Shown here in pieces: positions 9,292 through 18,731 of a stretch of 64,000 nucleotides of DNA. The notes below the pieces were generated by a model that saw only the letters and a list, made by a program, of their open reading frames with translations, searched no databases and had not been told where the DNA came from. The stretch is taken from positions 21,815-85,814 of the forward strand of contig NZ_JBNGOS010000032.1 of NCBI RefSeq assembly GCF_050589685.1, written 5' to 3'. Both the position numbers and the translations under genes were made by a program. The DNA is from Saccharicrinis sp050589685 (lineage in GTDB: Bacteria; Bacteroidota; Bacteroidia; Bacteroidales; Marinilabiliaceae). The stretch's first letter is position 1. Each line of letters begins with the position of its first letter.

Positions 9292-10302
9292 TTACTTTAT
9301 GAGGCCTTCCGCTATCATATATTCGGCAATTTGAACTGCATTTAAGGCGGCTCCCTTCTTAATCTGGTCGCTTACGCACCAAAACGCGATTCCTTTAGGA
9401 TTAGACAGGTCATTTCGTATCCTTCCCACAAAAACATCATCCTCCCCTGCCAGGTTAAACGGCATCGGATATTCATTTTCGGCAGGATTATCAATCACTG
9501 TAATTCCTTTCGTTTTTTCGCATTCGGCACGAAACTCCTCAGGAGTAACAGGTCTTTCTGTTTCTGCCCATATGGCTTCGGAATGCGCTCTCATCACAGG
9601 TACACGAACGGTTGTAGCACTCACCTCAACATCCGAATGCATAATTTTTTTCGTTTCATTATACATCTTCATCTCCTCTTTGGTGTACCCGTTGTCGGTG
9701 AACACATCGATATGAGGAATCACGTTGAACAACAGCTGATGTGCAAATTTTTCTACCGTCAGTTCTTTGTTCCCGGCAAACTCTTTCACCTGCTTTTCCA
9801 GCTCGGCCATTCCCGTTGCTCCTGCGCCACTGGCCGATTGATAGGAAGAAATATGAACCCTTTTTATATGCGAAATATTCTCCAATGCCTTTAAAGCAAC
9901 CACCATTTGAATGGTTGTGCAATTAGGGTTGGCAATAATATTGCGAGGAGTATTCTTACAATCTTCGGCATTGACTTCCGGTACCACCAATGGTACATCC
10001 TCCTCCATACGAAAAGCACTGGAATTATCGATCATGATCGCACCGTGCTTGGTTATGGTTTCGGCATATTCTTTTGAAATACCACCTCCCGCTGAGGTTA
10101 GCGCAATATCGATATCTTTGAAATCATCATTGTGTTTTAATTCCTTAACCGTAATTTCTTTACCCTTAAAAGTGTACACTTTTCCTGCACTTCGTGCCGA
10201 ACCAAATAAAACCAATTCACTTAAAGGAAAATCACGTTCCTCCAAAACCTTTAGGAACTCCTGCCCTACTGCGCCACTCGCACCAACGACTGCTACTTTC
10301 AT
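9292..10302 (-). CDS. asd: aspartate-semialdehyde dehydrogenase
   Basis: Asd reduces L-aspartyl-4-phosphate to aspartate semialdehyde with NADPH, feeding lysine/diaminopimelate, threonine and methionine synthesis. The N-terminal GASGAVGQEF is the nucleotide-binding loop. The nucleophilic cysteine is in IIANPNCTTIQMVVAL, and the ESYQSASGAGATGM-like segment (SSYQSASGAGATGM) follows as expected. Length 336 is normal. It stands alone on the minus strand, divergent from the lamin-tail gene, with a palindrome (10346-10365) in the shared upstream region. Confidence 0.95.
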   Translation of the reverse strand: MKVAVVGASGAVGQEFLKVLEERDFPLSELVLFGSARSAGKVYTFKGKEITVKELKHNDDFKDIDIALTSAGGGISKEYAETITKHGAIMIDNSSAFRMEEDVPLVVPEVNAEDCKNTPRNIIANPNCTTIQMVVALKALENISHIKRVHISSYQSASGAGATGMAELEKQVKEFAGNKELTVEKFAHQLLFNVIPHIDVFTDNGYTKEEMKMYNETKKIMHSDVEVSATTVRVPVMRAHSEAIWAETERPVTPEEFRAECEKTKGITVIDNPAENEYPMPFNLAGEDDVFVGRIRNDLSNPKGIAFWCVSDQIKKGAALNAVQIAEYMIAEGLIK

Positions 10303-10345
10303 TGAACTTTGTTTAAGAATTAATAAATATTTTACGCGTTAATAA

Positions 10346-10365
10346 AACAATTTAACTAAATTGTT
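10346..10365. promoter_or_regulatory. perfect 8-bp palindrome between asd and lamin-tail gene
   Basis: AACAATTT and AAATTGTT are separated by 4 bp in the divergent intergenic region. It could be an operator for either gene or merely an AT-rich chance palindrome. Confidence 0.35.
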
Positions 10366-10420
10366 GGTGATGATGATTTATCTCATGCAAAAATATTTAA
10401 ATTCCTCCAAACCATGCACC

Positions 10421-13270
10421 ATGAAGCATATTTTTTTTCTTTTCTTCCTGATATCTTCTGCCGTTTCTGCCCAATTGTTGGAAACCTGGAGCGACAGTGA
10501 TTTTACCACACCTCCTACTTGGCAGGGGGATATGCCTAAATTCACGATTAATACAACAGAACAAAAGCTTAAACTCAGCGCAGAGGCTGTAAGTTCACAA
10601 GCATATCTATCTACACCTTGCACTGCCATCAACAACGCGACATGGGAATTTTCCGTGCAGATGGATTTTAATCCTTCCAGCTCAAATTATGCCATCATTT
10701 ATCTTACTTCGAACCAGGCCGGCTTTAGCAACAATATGGAAGGGTACTATGTAATGGTTGGTAACACGCAAGACGAGGTATCGTTATACAAGCAATCATC
10801 GGAGCGTATCACAAAAATAATTGATGGTACCGACAAAATATTGGATAGCTCTCCCTCTTCAGTTTCCGTGCGTGTTTTACGCGACGATTTGGGCAACTGG
10901 CAGTTATATACCAAACAAGGATCGGCCAATTACATTCTTGAAGGAGAGGTTTTTGACAATGATTTGGTGAGCTCTTCCTACTTTGGCATCTATTGCAAAT
11001 ACACTTCAACGCGAAGCGACAAATTTAGTTTTGGGCCAATCACTGTATCGGGAACCGGATTTATCGACACAGAAAAACCCAGGGTCATTTCGCATCAATT
11101 AATTGCAGGTAAGCAATTTGTCATTCAACTTAATAAAAACCCGAATCCTGCTTCCGTCTCTGAAAATGACTTTGAGATTGTTCCCAATTCCTTACAACCT
11201 AAATCTATTTCTGTTGATAACAGCATGATAACCCTTAATTTTAACGATTATCTGGTAGATACAGATGCAGGCCAACTCATTGTTAAAGACATTGAAGATG
11301 AGTCAGGGAATTTAATGAACGACACCGCCTTAAATTATAGTTTCGAGAGGATTAAGGTGTTAACGTCAAAAGTTACTGATGAATTTCAGCTACAACTGGC
11401 GTATAACAAAACGGTGGATGCAACTGTGATTGACACCAACCCTATTTCCAGTGCGCTTAACTTTGGAAACCCAACCTTGGTGAATGATTCCGCACTCCTG
11501 TTTAAAAGCGACAATCCAATGGCGGTGGACCAAACCTATCGTATATCCGTTTCTGGCATTTTGGCGGAATCAGGAGACATCATGAAAGACACGATCATTG
11601 ACATCACTTATCGCAAACCGGGAAGGTACGATATTATTTTTACGGAGATAATGCCAGATCCAACCCCAAACATTGGACTTTACGATTCGGAATACATCGA
11701 AATCCATAACCGAAGGGACTATCCTATCAACCTGGAAGGCATGTGGTTAACGATTAATGGCAAGAAATCGGTTTTGCCCAACCACGAACTCCCTCCGGAC
11801 AGTTACGCGCTTATCATCAACCAAAACGAATTGGAAAACTGGCCGAACGATTTACCTTTAATTGGAATAAAGAGTCTGCCTGCGCTAAATAACAATTCAG
11901 GAACTCTGGTTTTATATTACGCCAACAATCTGGTTAGCGATGTACTTCAGTATCCACTGATGATGGAAGAAGGCGGATTTAAAACAGAGGGAGGGTGGCC
12001 CCTGGAACGCATTGACAATGAGAATCAACAACCCGAATTCAATTGGTCATATTCGACCCATTTAGACGGGGGTACTCCTGGTTTAGATAATTCGGTTATA
12101 AACTTTAACCCGGATATTACTGCTCCTTACCTTAAATATATTTCCTATATCAACCCAAGCACTTTTGCGTTTGTCTTTAGCGAAACTTTAAAAGGACTTG
12201 ACAATTTTACCCCTTCAGGCATTCAAATTGAGGGAGCTGCCATCTCGGATATCGCATATGATTCCATATTTTTGAAAAGCTTTCAAATATATTTTTCCAA
12301 TGAATTACAGTTACAACAGACCTTTACGGTTAATTTCGTTTCTTCCTTATCCGATTTTGCGGATAATAATTTGTCCAGCAACCATTCTTTAAGAATAGGC
12401 ATACCCGAAGCATTGGACAGTTTCGATATCGTCATTAACGAGGTGCTGTTTGACCCGGCTCCCGATGGAATAGACTTTGTGGAGCTTTATAACCGTTCTG
12501 ATAAGATTCTCAACCGCAGCGATATTTACCTTTCGTCGTTAACGGATCTAGTTGCGGATGAACTGGAACAAGTGGACGATAAAAACCAACTTTTATTCCC
12601 CAGCGATTATTTGGTTGTAACCGAAGATAGCTTTGTTTTGTCGCAATTCCATCCATCCGCTATTTCCGAATTTATCAATCAATCCCACCTCCCTTCCTTA
12701 AACGATGACGAAGGAAATATTGCAATTACCAAAAACACAGGCGAAATTTTCGATTACTTTGAATACACTGACGATATGCACTTTGCGCTACTTAGAGACA
12801 AAGAAGGTGTTTCATTGGAAAGGATCAATCCGCATGCAACCACCAACAGTCCACATAACTGGCACTCAGCCTCAGAGCAAAGCGGGTATTCAACTCCCAC
12901 ACTTCAAAATTCACAATATGCTGAAAACCCCTTAAGAAGCAACACTAAATGGCTAAGTATCGACAAGGAAGAATTTAGTCCCAACGCCGATGGCACCAGC
13001 GACAATTTGCATATAAATTACAGTTTGGACAAAGCTGGCTGGACAGGGACGGTTGCGGTTTACAACCGATACGGCCATGTCATAAAAACAATAGCTCATA
13101 ATGAACTTTTAGGATTGAAAGGCTTTTTTACCTGGGACGGCACCACCGACAATCTTGAGAAAGCGCCAATAGGCATCTATATTGTTTATGGCGATATTTT
13201 TTCGTCAACTGGAAAAACAAAGAAGGAAAAAATTACTGTCGTTTTAACCGCTGGAGCGAAAAGGGAATAA
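10421..13270 (+). CDS. exported multidomain protein with two lamin-tail domains
   Basis: Start taken at ATG 10421 because it directly opens a signal peptide (MKHIFFLFFLISSAVSAQ). The 949-residue mature-surface protein has an N-terminal lectin-like beta region, Ig-like segments, then two lamin-tail domains (DIIFTEIMPDPTPN near residue 403 and DIVINEVLFDPAPDG near 668). A C-terminal FlgD/CHU_C-type Ig domain (FSPNADGTSDNLHINY ... WDGTTDN) closes it. Such proteins in Bacteroidota are cell-surface or secreted and occur near gliding/secretion genes. No catalytic motif was recognised. A 10-bp-stem hairpin follows the stop. Confidence 0.75.
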   Translation: MKHIFFLFFLISSAVSAQLLETWSDSDFTTPPTWQGDMPKFTINTTEQKLKLSAEAVSSQAYLSTPCTAINNATWEFSVQMDFNPSSSNYAIIYLTSNQAGFSNNMEGYYVMVGNTQDEVSLYKQSSERITKIIDGTDKILDSSPSSVSVRVLRDDLGNWQLYTKQGSANYILEGEVFDNDLVSSSYFGIYCKYTSTRSDKFSFGPITVSGTGFIDTEKPRVISHQLIAGKQFVIQLNKNPNPASVSENDFEIVPNSLQPKSISVDNSMITLNFNDYLVDTDAGQLIVKDIEDESGNLMNDTALNYSFERIKVLTSKVTDEFQLQLAYNKTVDATVIDTNPISSALNFGNPTLVNDSALLFKSDNPMAVDQTYRISVSGILAESGDIMKDTIIDITYRKPGRYDIIFTEIMPDPTPNIGLYDSEYIEIHNRRDYPINLEGMWLTINGKKSVLPNHELPPDSYALIINQNELENWPNDLPLIGIKSLPALNNNSGTLVLYYANNLVSDVLQYPLMMEEGGFKTEGGWPLERIDNENQQPEFNWSYSTHLDGGTPGLDNSVINFNPDITAPYLKYISYINPSTFAFVFSETLKGLDNFTPSGIQIEGAAISDIAYDSIFLKSFQIYFSNELQLQQTFTVNFVSSLSDFADNNLSSNHSLRIGIPEALDSFDIVINEVLFDPAPDGIDFVELYNRSDKILNRSDIYLSSLTDLVADELEQVDDKNQLLFPSDYLVVTEDSFVLSQFHPSAISEFINQSHLPSLNDDEGNIAITKNTGEIFDYFEYTDDMHFALLRDKEGVSLERINPHATTNSPHNWHSASEQSGYSTPTLQNSQYAENPLRSNTKWLSIDKEEFSPNADGTSDNLHINYSLDKAGWTGTVAVYNRYGHVIKTIAHNELLGLKGFFTWDGTTDNLEKAPIGIYIVYGDIFSSTGKTKKEKITVVLTAGAKRE

Positions 13271-13299
13271 CTTTTCCAAAGTATAGAAGTTTGGAAAAG
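13271..13299. terminator. hairpin between convergent genes
   Basis: Perfect 10-bp inverted repeat CTTTTCCAAA/TTTGGAAAAG with a 9-nt loop, immediately after the lamin-tail stop and before the punA stop. There is no strong T-run, so it may act as a 3'-end stabiliser rather than a classical terminator. Confidence 0.5.
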
Positions 13300-13310
13300 G
13301 TTAATCATTT

Positions 13311-14123
13311 CTACAAAGAAGCTACCAGTTCTTTAATCACCAAAGTCATCGTAGGTTCAGCTTTGGCCGCTACCTCTTGCACTTCTTCGTGTGAAACCTC
13401 CACTATTTCGCCTGGCACGCCCGAATCGGTGACAATGGAAACACCAAAGCAGGTCATATCCATGTGGCGCGCAACAATTACTTCAGGTACGGTTGACATT
13501 CCAACCACATCGGCACCTAAAATCCGAAACATCTTATATTCCGCAGGCGTTTCAAATGTTGGCCCCGGGGTACCCGCATAAACACCTCTTTTAAGGTTTA
13601 TCTTGTTTTTGTTGGCAATATCAAATGCTTTTGCGACAAGCTCTTTGGCGTAACACTGGCTCATATCTGGAAACCGAGGCCCCAATTCATCAAAGTTCTT
13701 GCCCATTAACGGATTGTCGCCAAACATATTAATGTGGTCATCTATAATCATCACATCACCTACCACAAAATCGGGATTTAACCCTCCACTGGCATTACTC
13801 ACCAACAGCGTTTCAATACCCATCAGCTTCATCACTCTAACAGGAAATGTTACCTCTTTCATAGTATAACCTTCGTAATAGTGGAAACGACCTTGCATGG
13901 CCATAACCTCTTTTCCGCCTATTGTTCCGAAGATTAACCTACCATGATGCCCTTCGACCGTAGAAATCGGGAAGTTTGGAATATCATCGTAGTCCAAAGT
14001 GTTTTTTATATCAATTTCTCCCACCAATCCACCTAAACCCGTACCCAGAATGATACCAATTTTAGCCTCTGTTTTGGATTGCTCCAATATAAAATCAGCG
14101 GTTTCTTTTATTTTGCTTAACAT
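13311..14123 (-). CDS. punA: purine-nucleoside phosphorylase
   Basis: This trimeric-type PNP cleaves purine nucleosides with phosphate to free base and ribose-1-phosphate. The signature segments are present: GTGLGGLV for phosphate, HHGRLIFG, QGRFHYYEGY, and the base-binding GPTFETPAEY followed by GADVVGMSTVPE. Length 270 matches the family. Its start overlaps the 3' end of lpxK by 29 bp, so the two genes are translationally coupled on one transcript. Confidence 0.95.
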   Translation of the reverse strand: MLSKIKETADFILEQSKTEAKIGIILGTGLGGLVGEIDIKNTLDYDDIPNFPISTVEGHHGRLIFGTIGGKEVMAMQGRFHYYEGYTMKEVTFPVRVMKLMGIETLLVSNASGGLNPDFVVGDVMIIDDHINMFGDNPLMGKNFDELGPRFPDMSQCYAKELVAKAFDIANKNKINLKRGVYAGTPGPTFETPAEYKMFRILGADVVGMSTVPEVIVARHMDMTCFGVSIVTDSGVPGEIVEVSHEEVQEVAAKAEPTMTLVIKELVASL

Positions 14124-15174
14124 AGGTGATGATTTTATCTTTAAATTCTTCTTGCTTATTGTTTAAGATCTTTATTTTTATTGGAATAAAATACAAATAC
14201 TTGGCCAATAATGAGGTCTCCGGCAACACCTGACGAAACCTGACCGCATCTTTTTCTGTTGTTAAAACCAACTTGTTTTCGTTCTGTATCTTACTAAATT
14301 GAAGTTCCATTTTTTCAATATCACTCAGATTAAACTGATGATGATCAGGAAACCTCATACAACACACATCGCTGCTTATTGCTTTCATATAATTTTCGAA
14401 AGGAATTGGGTTGGCAATTCCACTTACTGAAAGCACTGATGTATCATTTAAACGATCTAAATATATTTCAGTTTGCCCCTCGAAAACGGGTTTTACTTTT
14501 TGATATCCAACCGTTGAGAAATAAACCTTCTGATTGCTTGAAGCATTAATTTTTTTTAGAAAATAGCTTTGCTGGGCTCCTGTCAAATTTTCCGGACATT
14601 TGCTGAACAGGATAATGTCAGCTCTCTTTTTTCCATTCATCGGCTCACGCAAATCTCCTGCAGGCAGCATCAAATCGCACCAAATAGGTCGGTTAAAATC
14701 AATAATCAATATATTTAATCCCGGTTTTACATACCGGTGTTGATAGGCATCATCTAGGACAATCGCATCAGGTGGACTGTCCATATCCAACAATTTTTTA
14801 ATCCCGATGGCCCTTTTTTCAGCTACCGTTACCTTTACATCGGCAAATTTATCCAGGATTTGTTTAGGTTCGTCGCCAATTTCCGCAGCCGTTGAAGAAG
14901 CAGATGCCATTACTACACCTTTGGTTTCCCTTTTATATCCCCTGCTCACAAAAGCAATTTTATAATCTTCTTTTAATATCCCGATGACAAACTCGGTAAC
15001 CGGAGTTTTTCCTGTACCGCCAACCGTAATATTACCCACTGAAACAACTGGCAACGGAAAACTTTCCGATTTCAATATATTTATGTTAAACATTAGATTG
15101 CGGACACGAATAACCAATCCGTATAACAACGCTATAGGAAACAGCAACATCCGTATGTATTTTATCAATTTCAT
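14095..15174 (-). CDS. lpxK: tetraacyldisaccharide 4'-kinase
   Basis: LpxK phosphorylates the 4' position of the lipid A precursor at the inner membrane. An N-terminal hydrophobic helix (MLLFPIALLYGLVIRVR) anchors it, and the Walker A motif is NITVGGTGKTPV around residues 47-58. DDAYQHR is the family-specific second motif. Length 359 is normal. The ATG at 15172-15174 lies only 5 bp downstream of the T-run of the terminator-like hairpin behind sppA, leaving essentially no conventional leader. It overlaps punA at its 3' end. Confidence 0.93.
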   Translation of the reverse strand: MKLIKYIRMLLFPIALLYGLVIRVRNLMFNINILKSESFPLPVVSVGNITVGGTGKTPVTEFVIGILKEDYKIAFVSRGYKRETKGVVMASASSTAAEIGDEPKQILDKFADVKVTVAEKRAIGIKKLLDMDSPPDAIVLDDAYQHRYVKPGLNILIIDFNRPIWCDLMLPAGDLREPMNGKKRADIILFSKCPENLTGAQQSYFLKKINASSNQKVYFSTVGYQKVKPVFEGQTEIYLDRLNDTSVLSVSGIANPIPFENYMKAISSDVCCMRFPDHHQFNLSDIEKMELQFSKIQNENKLVLTTEKDAVRFRQVLPETSLLAKYLYFIPIKIKILNNKQEEFKDKIITYVKQNKRNR

Positions 15175-15179
15175 GTCCG

Positions 15180-15212
15180 AAAAAAAAGGCCGTCTTTTCT
15201 AGACCAGCCTTT
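15180..15212 (-). terminator. terminator between sppA and lpxK
   Basis: On the minus strand, AAAGGC/GCCTTT with inner GTC/GAC pairing forms a hairpin followed by eight T residues (A-run at 15180-15187). It should end sppA transcripts, yet its T-run stops 5 bp before the lpxK start codon. Confidence 0.75.
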
Positions 15213-15236
15213 CTATTTTGCAAAGATATACAAACT

Positions 15237-17000
15237 TTAATTCAGCTCCAATTCATAAGGCAATCTTGCTTGTACAGGATGTATTTCTTTCATTTGATTC
15301 AAATGCTCAATCTGCTCATAATCCACCCCAAGAAATGACTCCGCTATAAACGCTTTCGCTTCGCTTCTCATATCCCTAAGGATTTCTTCAATTGGAGATA
15401 ACATTTCGGGCATTTCTTTAATCCTAGCCCTTTCAAGTCCAGCTTTTTCTTTGGCAATATCGATAGCAGTTTGCAAGCCTCCCATTACATCCACCAGGTT
15501 TCTGTCCATGGCATTTTCACCGCTCCAAACCCTACCTTGTCCTATTTTGTCAATCGCCTCTTTGCTCACACTTCTACCTTCGGCACATCTCCCGATAAAT
15601 ACATCATAAAATCGCTCAACATACCCTTGGAACAATGCTTTTTCATCTTTGGTAAAAGGTCGGGTGATAGACGGCACATCCGCGTATTTATTGGTTTTAA
15701 CGCCATCAAAAGTGAATCCCCACCTATTGGCAACAGGTTTTACATTTGGCATCATGCCAAATACACCTATGGAACCGGTTAGCGTAGCCGGGTTAGCCAC
15801 AATAGTATCGGCCACACAGGCAATATAATAACCCCCCGACGCAGCCAAGTCGCCCATGGAAACAATCACAGGTTTTACTTCCTTACAAAGCTTTACCTCT
15901 CTCCAGATAATATCGGAACCTGCCCCGGAACCTCCCGGTGAATTAACTCTAAGCACTACAGCCTTGACTGACTCGTCCCTTCTGGCGTCCCTAATCGTCT
16001 TGCTCAGTTTCTCCGATTTAATTCCCTGATCACTTGTTCCATCAATCTCACCTTCTGCATAAATTACCGCAATCTTATCCTTCACTAATCCTTTGGTCTC
16101 ACTTGGAACATAAACCGACTTATAGTCGGAAAACTTCACCTGCTCAATATCATCTTCCTGTTCAGTATTCGTAAGCTCCTTAAGTTCCGCAATCACCTCA
16201 TCCTTGTATTTAAGGCCATCTATTATATTGCCTGTAACAAAAACATCGTTGCTGGAGAACATCCCGCCATTATCAGCCAAAGCATTAATGTCCTCCGGGG
16301 AAACACCTCTGGTTTCCGAAATTCCATCGACAATAAAATTCCATATTGAATTAACATAGGTAATGGTTTGCTCCTTGGCAGGATCGCTCATATGGTCCAA
16401 CATAAATGGTTCCACGGCAGATTTAAACTTACCATGTTTAAATATCTGCATTTCTACACCGAGTTTCTCCAATGCTCCTTTAAAAAATGTACGCTCCGAG
16501 CTCAAACCTTTAAACTCCATCATTCCATGAGGCGGCAAATAAACCTTTGACGCAGCCGAAGCCAGATAATATCCTTTTTGCGAATACATAGGTGCAAAGG
16601 CATAAATAAATTTACCCGAATCTTTAAAAGCGATCAGCTCATCCCTAATCTCGCTCAAAGTGGCATATCCTGTATTCGGATTACCGCATTGCAAATAAAT
16701 GCCAACTATATTCTTGTCGCGCTGTGCTTTTTTAATATTCTTAAGCACGGCGTTTAATCCTATCTGAGATTGGGAAAAGGGGGAGTCTCCCAGTAAATTG
16801 GCGAAGGGGTCATCCACACTTCTATCTTTTATAACCTTATCCAGGTCGATGGTCAATAAAGTCCCTTCTTTTATTTTAGTTTCTTTTTCTCCCGAAGACG
16901 CAATAGAGGCTATGACTCCAATAAATATCAGAACAATAAAAATCGCTGTTACTATTGAACCTATAACGGTAAGAAGTAACGATTTGAAAAATTTTGCCAT
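15237..17000 (-). CDS. sppA: signal peptide peptidase SppA, long (67K) type
   Basis: SppA is a membrane-bound serine peptidase of family S49 that degrades cleaved signal peptides and membrane fragments. It has an N-terminal transmembrane helix (residues ~10-32) and two tandem S49-like domains. The catalytic lysine of the first half lies in the IFKHGKFKSAVEPF region, and the catalytic serine of the second half in MGDLAASGGYYIA, with RVNSPGGSGAGSD forming the preceding loop. The 587-residue length fits the duplicated form of Gram-negative bacteria. A -7-like element (CAAATATA on the plus strand, 17033-17040) lies 33 bp upstream. Confidence 0.93.
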   Translation of the reverse strand: MAKFFKSLLLTVIGSIVTAIFIVLIFIGVIASIASSGEKETKIKEGTLLTIDLDKVIKDRSVDDPFANLLGDSPFSQSQIGLNAVLKNIKKAQRDKNIVGIYLQCGNPNTGYATLSEIRDELIAFKDSGKFIYAFAPMYSQKGYYLASAASKVYLPPHGMMEFKGLSSERTFFKGALEKLGVEMQIFKHGKFKSAVEPFMLDHMSDPAKEQTITYVNSIWNFIVDGISETRGVSPEDINALADNGGMFSSNDVFVTGNIIDGLKYKDEVIAELKELTNTEQEDDIEQVKFSDYKSVYVPSETKGLVKDKIAVIYAEGEIDGTSDQGIKSEKLSKTIRDARRDESVKAVVLRVNSPGGSGAGSDIIWREVKLCKEVKPVIVSMGDLAASGGYYIACVADTIVANPATLTGSIGVFGMMPNVKPVANRWGFTFDGVKTNKYADVPSITRPFTKDEKALFQGYVERFYDVFIGRCAEGRSVSKEAIDKIGQGRVWSGENAMDRNLVDVMGGLQTAIDIAKEKAGLERARIKEMPEMLSPIEEILRDMRSEAKAFIAESFLGVDYEQIEHLNQMKEIHPVQARLPYELELN

Positions 17001-17032
17001 AATTTGAGTTATTTTTGTGAACTATAGTAAAA

Positions 17033-17040
17033 CAAATATA
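17033..17040 (-). promoter_or_regulatory. candidate -7 element of sppA
   Basis: The minus strand reads TATATTTG, an exact TAnnTTTG match, with a predicted start about 25 nt ahead of the sppA ATG. No TTTG at the expected upstream distance was found. Confidence 0.4.
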
Positions 17041-17098
17041 TTAAAACAAATGTTATCAATACGATTTTACTCGGTAACATTTTCAACGAACTTGATTT

Positions 17099-17587
17099 AT
17101 GCACAAGGCCATATTGCTTATTGGAGGAAACGAGGGTGACAGGCTTGGGATTATTCAAGAAGCCAGAAACTTAATCCGAGATAAGATTGGAACTATCGTT
17201 AAGGCTTCTTCTAATTACGAAAGTGAACCCTGGGGCTTTAAACACCATCAGAATTTTATTAACCAAGTAATAGAAGTGTTTACGCCACTTTCTCCGAACG
17301 AAGTGTTATTTCAAGGACAAGTTATTGAAAAGCAACTAGGTAGAAGGACCAAAACACAAGTTGGTTACGAGGCCAGAACCATGGATATTGACATCTTGTT
17401 CTATGATGATTTAATCATAGAATCATTGGAACTGGCGATTCCTCACCCAAAACTACAGGATCGAATGTTTACGGTGTTGCCACTTATCGAAGAATGGGGA
17501 AATCACATTCATCCGGTATTGAATAAGCCATTGAAACAATTACTGGAAGAATGTGATGATGATGGTTGGGTGAAAAAACTGGAATAG
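17099..17587 (+). CDS. folK: 2-amino-4-hydroxy-6-hydroxymethyldihydropteridine diphosphokinase
   Basis: FolK (HPPK) pyrophosphorylates hydroxymethyldihydropterin, preparing it for condensation with p-aminobenzoate in folate synthesis. The N terminus AILLIGGNEGDR and the central YESEPWGF, TMDIDILFYDD and IPHPKLQDRMFTVLPL segments are diagnostic. Its 162 residues are normal. It is divergent from sppA and its stop is only 3 bp from the convergent upp stop, with no room for a terminator between them. Confidence 0.95.
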   Translation: MHKAILLIGGNEGDRLGIIQEARNLIRDKIGTIVKASSNYESEPWGFKHHQNFINQVIEVFTPLSPNEVLFQGQVIEKQLGRRTKTQVGYEARTMDIDILFYDDLIIESLELAIPHPKLQDRMFTVLPLIEEWGNHIHPVLNKPLKQLLEECDDDGWVKKLE

Positions 17588-17590
17588 CCT

Positions 17591-18244
17591 TTACAACTTG
17601 CTACCAAATGCCAAATCACCCGCATCTCCCAAACCAGGGATTATATATTTTTTGTCGTTTAATTCCTTGTCTACCGCCCCAATCCACAAGGAAATGTTAT
17701 CTGAAGCCATATTATTTCTAACATATTCCACACCTTCTTCACTGGCAATGATTGAAGCAATATGAATATGTTTTGGCGTGCCCTTTGTTAAAATTGCTTT
17801 ATACGCCAATTCCATCGAAGCACCACTTGCCAACATCGGGTCGGTAACAATAACTATCTTATCGTCTAACGAAGGCGATGAAATATATTCGATATGAATA
17901 TCAAAATCACCTTTTTCGTTATACTTTCTATAAGCCGAAACAAAGCAACTTTCTGCACTATCGAAATAATTAAGCACGCCCTGGTGCAATGGCAAACCAG
18001 CCCTTAAAATAGTGGCTATCACAACATTCTCGTCGTGAACAAACTCGTGTGATGTGCCGAGCGGGGTCTGGATATCAATGCTCCTGTAGTTGAGCTCCTT
18101 ACTAATTTCATAAGCCAGAATCTCGCCCATACGCTCAATGTTTCTGCGGAATCTTAGGGGGTCGGTTTGAATTTCCTTGTCTCGGATTTCGGCAATAAAT
18201 TGGTTAAACAAAGAATTTTGCTTGTTGAAAACGTGCGTATTCAT
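17591..18244 (-). CDS. upp: uracil phosphoribosyltransferase
   Basis: Upp salvages uracil to UMP using PRPP. The PRPP-binding motif is VIVTDPMLASGASM, and the uracil-binding end GLGDAGDLAFGSKL is present. At 217 residues it is of normal length for Bacteroidota. It converges on folK with a 3-bp gap and diverges from the polysaccharide cluster. A -7-like box for it (18304-18311 on the minus strand) faces that of the fdtA-like operon. Confidence 0.95.
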   Translation of the reverse strand: MNTHVFNKQNSLFNQFIAEIRDKEIQTDPLRFRRNIERMGEILAYEISKELNYRSIDIQTPLGTSHEFVHDENVVIATILRAGLPLHQGVLNYFDSAESCFVSAYRKYNEKGDFDIHIEYISSPSLDDKIVIVTDPMLASGASMELAYKAILTKGTPKHIHIASIIASEEGVEYVRNNMASDNISLWIGAVDKELNDKKYIIPGLGDAGDLAFGSKL

Positions 18245-18286
18245 TCTTCCTGATTTAAATATTCAACGGGTAAATAAAATAATGTA

Positions 18287-18311
18287 TATATTTGAGTGTC
18301 GGCAAATATAA
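18287..18311. promoter_or_regulatory. two facing -7 elements, upp versus polysaccharide operon
   Basis: TATATTTG at 18287-18294 points right towards the cupin genes. CAAATATA at 18304-18311 reads TATATTTG on the minus strand and points left to upp. With initiation about 7 bp downstream of each box the two transcripts would start in overlapping DNA. No clear upstream TTTG was found for either. Confidence 0.45.
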
Positions 18312-18318
18312 AAAAACC

Positions 18319-18729
18319 ATGTGTTATAACGAGGTTAAAGAGATAGAACTTCCGAAAATTAAAGATTTAAGAGGGAATTTGACGTTTCTGGAACAGAACC
18401 ATCACATTCCTTTTAAAATCAAAAGAGTGTATTGGATTTACGATGTTCCCGGTGGCGAGGATCGAGGAGGTCATGCATACAAAAACACATCGGAATTTAT
18501 TATTCCCCTTTCTGGAGGATTTACCGTTGAAACAAGCCGGGGCGAGAAAAACAAAAACTATATATTAAGCCAAACCAACAAAGGATTATTTATCCCACCA
18601 ATGACCTGGAGAAAATTCAGCAACTTTATTTCAAATAGTGTATGCCTTGTGATTAGTGATACTGATTTTAATGATTGTCAATATATCAGAGACTTTATGC
18701 AATACATTAGGATTTACAATACCCTTTAA
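18319..18729 (+). CDS. FdtA/WxcM-like cupin, altered active site
   Basis: ATG 18319 (MCYNEVKEIELPKIKDLRG) is preferred over a GTG at 18292, which lies inside the promoter. The 136-residue cupin belongs with dTDP-4-oxo-6-deoxyglucose 3,4-ketoisomerases (FdtA/QdtA). Those enzymes carry RGGHAHK, whose two histidines sit in the active site; this copy reads RGGHAYK, so the second histidine is tyrosine. The neighbouring copy keeps both. It ends 2 bp before that paralogue. It may be a pseudo-enzyme partner, an isomerase with changed specificity, or decaying. Confidence 0.75.
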   Translation: MCYNEVKEIELPKIKDLRGNLTFLEQNHHIPFKIKRVYWIYDVPGGEDRGGHAYKNTSEFIIPLSGGFTVETSRGEKNKNYILSQTNKGLFIPPMTWRKFSNFISNSVCLVISDTDFNDCQYIRDFMQYIRIYNTL

Positions 18730-18731
18730 TT

